NCBI GenBank assembly: GCA_945897565.1
Contig: CAMDFN010000001.1
Location: 62,001-126,000, forward strand
Source of the DNA: Chryseobacterium gleum
Lineage (GTDB): Bacteria > Bacteroidota > Bacteroidia > Flavobacteriales_D > Crocinitomicaceae
DNA: 64,000 nucleotides
Reading direction: 5' to 3'
Of this stretch, positions 62,221 through 64,000 are shown piece after piece. The notes under the pieces were generated by a model that was given only the letters and a program-made list of their open reading frames with translations, did no database searches and had not been told where the DNA came from. The stretch's first letter is position 1. Each line of letters begins with the position of its first letter. The translations under genes and the position numbers were made by a program.

Positions 62221-63878
62221 GGAAGTCCGAGATAACCAGGTTTTCCTTTTGGGATCTCAAATACCCAAGTGTAGTAGCCAATATAATGCGAGCTAAAATA
62301 GCCTAAACGCGCTTTAAGACTTTTCGGAAAACCAAGTTGCTGACTTGCGGGCAGGCCACTGATTCGCCACTGTGGCGCTACGCCGTCTTGTTGGCAAGGA
62401 GCATGGCGTTGGGTGCCGTATAGTTTGGTGCCATACTGAAACACAGCTGTCCAATTGCTGGTTTTGATTGTTTTGCCCTTCGGATTTTCAGGAGAAAACG
62501 CGTAGTACGACCCCAACTGAATTCTTCCTTTGAGTACCCTGGCCATTCCTAAATAATAGGCGTGTCCCATGCTGTGGCTCACCGTGTAAAGGGTGTCGTT
62601 TTTTGGGTCATTGCCATTTTTTGCAAGTTCTTGTAAAAGATTACGACCTGCTTGCTTTCCTGCGTCATAGCGTTTTCTAAAACCATTATAATTCGGGGCG
62701 GTGGCAAGTAAGCTGTAGGTCCGGACGTCTTGCTGCTTGGCAATTTGGGTAGTGGAACAATGGTGTTCGCCCGTACACGGCTGAGGATAGAGCGCCGCAC
62801 TACTCACAAATTTCAGCAAGGAACCATGATTGGAGGTGCTCACACTGTGGTGGCCATCTGCAAATAAAGTTCGGGTGGGTGCAAACCGTGCTTGTACGCC
62901 TGCAATGAACTTTTCTTGGGGCCAATATCCGAAAATATCTGAGCTGTAAATTAAATTCTTGGACCTGGGGCGTTCGAGACCTTTGCTATTGATGGCCTGC
63001 AGTGCTTTTTCAGGGTCTTGCTCTGCTGAAACAGGCCGATAGCCATTGACAAATAACAAAATGCGTTGTGCGCGGTCTTTTTTGAACTGGTACGGCACAA
63101 TTTGACGGTTTTGAACCTGAAAGAGCAGGGTGGTGTCGGGTCGGTTAGGTCTTTTTTGACGAATGACAAGCAGTTGTTCTTTGGCTTTGTTGCGCAAGGA
63201 ATCGGGATGTGCTTTGAAGGATCTTTTGTCGTATTTGTAGTGTAAGCTCCCCGCTTCATCTTGTTCAAAATATAAAACAGCTAATGCTCTTTGGGTGTGC
63301 CATTTGTTGTTGTTTTTTCGGTACAATTGAAAACGGATACGCGTGCTTTCTTTGGGAAGGAAATAAGTGCGGTCATTGCGGCCTTTGTCTAGACGAGCAA
63401 CCGTTGCGTTTTTAAAGTCGGTCAGGTGATGAAAGCGAAAATGGATTTCGGTGTTGTAAAAATCAATAGCCCAAATAGCAACTGCATTGCCTGCAATTAC
63501 TGCAGCCCACAAAAGGAGCTTCAGCAAACGAAAAGACCAACGCTTGAAAAAACGACTTTCGGCCATCCGGGCGTTGATGCGTTTGAAAGTGAGTATTTGA
63601 ATAATGATCGTAAGGAGCAAGGCAATGAAATGAACGATCGTCCAGTCGATGCCGAGCCAAGAAAAGCGAATTTTGAAAAACGGGTTATTGGGGTCTTTGT
63701 AGTTGAGAAATTGATTGCGTTGTTCTAAAAAATAAAGACCATGTTCGGCGTTGTCTGCATTTTGAATACTGCCGTCGCTATGCTCAGACCAGGCAAGGTG
63801 TACAACACGGCCGTTGTCGGCGTAGAGTGAAGTACTTCCGAGAAAAAAAAGGAGTGTAAGGAGTAAGTTTCTCAACAC
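62217..63878 (-). CDS. membrane protein with serine-hydrolase-like motif
   Basis: 553 aa from GTG 63878, four bases after the ferredoxin stop. A signal-like helix (LRNLLLTLLFFLGSTSLYA) precedes two more TM helices (TIVHFIALLLTIIIQILTF; LLKLLLWAAVIAGNAVAIWA). The soluble domain contains VSHSMGHAYYLG, matching the GxSxG nucleophile elbow of alpha/beta hydrolases (Ser in SHSMG), and RILLFVNGYRP near a strand end. A lipase or esterase role is possible but the substrate is unknown. An alternative TTG at 63908 is also in frame. Confidence 0.7.
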   Translation of the reverse strand: MLRNLLLTLLFFLGSTSLYADNGRVVHLAWSEHSDGSIQNADNAEHGLYFLEQRNQFLNYKDPNNPFFKIRFSWLGIDWTIVHFIALLLTIIIQILTFKRINARMAESRFFKRWSFRLLKLLLWAAVIAGNAVAIWAIDFYNTEIHFRFHHLTDFKNATVARLDKGRNDRTYFLPKESTRIRFQLYRKNNNKWHTQRALAVLYFEQDEAGSLHYKYDKRSFKAHPDSLRNKAKEQLLVIRQKRPNRPDTTLLFQVQNRQIVPYQFKKDRAQRILLFVNGYRPVSAEQDPEKALQAINSKGLERPRSKNLIYSSDIFGYWPQEKFIAGVQARFAPTRTLFADGHHSVSTSNHGSLLKFVSSAALYPQPCTGEHHCSTTQIAKQQDVRTYSLLATAPNYNGFRKRYDAGKQAGRNLLQELAKNGNDPKNDTLYTVSHSMGHAYYLGMARVLKGRIQLGSYYAFSPENPKGKTIKTSNWTAVFQYGTKLYGTQRHAPCQQDGVAPQWRISGLPASQQLGFPKSLKARLGYFSSHYIGYYTWVFEIPKGKPGYLGLP

Positions 63879-63879
63879 C

Positions 63880-64000
63880 TTACAAGTGCATGAAATTCTT
63901 TTTTGCAAGGAGTTCGTCTTCGGATTCGCGGTAGTCGGGGTCGTCTATGCAGCAGTCTACTGGGCAAACAGCGGCACATTGCGGTTCGTCGTGGAAACCG
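63880..64000 (-). CDS. ferredoxin, partial (3' end)
   Basis: The last 39 residues are visible: GFHDEPQCAAVCPVDCCIDD, then DYRESEDELLAKKNFMHL and TAA. The CxxxCP motif belongs to a bacterial 2[4Fe-4S] ferredoxin. The rest lies beyond the right edge. It is upstream of, and four bases from, the membrane-protein gene. Confidence 0.85.
   Translation of the reverse strand, partial: GFHDEPQCAAVCPVDCCIDDPDYRESEDELLAKKNFMHL

Overview
The window looks like a chromosomal piece of an AT-rich Bacteroidota, probably Flavobacteriales-like. The evidence is several TAnnTTTG promoter elements, a BshC bacillithiol enzyme, a fused IcmF mutase, a NamZ/DUF1343 lipoprotein and the Bacteroidota style of split YD/RHS loci. 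The genus cannot be fixed from sequence alone. An accessory island fills positions 1 to about 49,615 and ends at a tRNA-Met gene; ordinary chromosomal genes follow from 49,774 to the end.

Island, left part (1-12,000). This holds the tail of a gene and a truncated STAND/NACHT-type ATPase, several unknown genes, a zeta-like kinase with a 48-aa partner, and a Fic protein with an MNT nucleotidyltransferase. The Fic/MNT module is bracketed by 83-bp direct repeats. Then comes a minus-strand five-gene CBASS-like operon: CD-NTase, E2-like protein, patatin phospholipase, a second CD-NTase and a coiled-coil protein.

Island, centre (12,029-42,833). An eight-gene minus-strand operon (36,070 to 12,029) encodes an outer-membrane barrel, small exported accessory proteins, a split RHS N-terminal protein and a 4,164-aa YD/RHS protein. 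The giant protein carries a beta-propeller insert and a nuclease-like toxin tip, and the operon ends with its immunity gene. On the other side of the operon, on the plus strand, lie four orphan tip cassettes with immunity genes. They carry a membrane-type toxin, a LysM plus papain-like hydrolase, a caspase-like protein and an HExxH metallopeptidase. Each begins with the sequence that precedes the tip in the giant gene. The first shares 91 bp at 89/91 identity with it, in inverted orientation, so recombination would flip the whole operon onto a new tip. The region is enclosed by a 209-bp inverted repeat that includes the 3' end of a tyrosine recombinase gene, intact on the right and a relic on the left. 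A dyad operator-like motif is shared by the intergenic region of the RHS locus and the upstream region of the recombinase.

Island, right part (44,369-49,655). This has a small conserved protein, a membrane protein, a NarL-type two-component system, a MerR-like regulator, and a large serine recombinase whose reading frame ends inside tRNA-Met.

Core part (49,774-64,000). The genes are an SPFH protein, KDPG aldolase (short C-terminus), BshC, IcmF, a YkgJ-like Cys-cluster protein, an SDR, a TatA-like protein, PurE, NamZ-like, an ABC-type FtsX-like permease, an Smr protein, a membrane protein with a serine-hydrolase motif and a partial ferredoxin.
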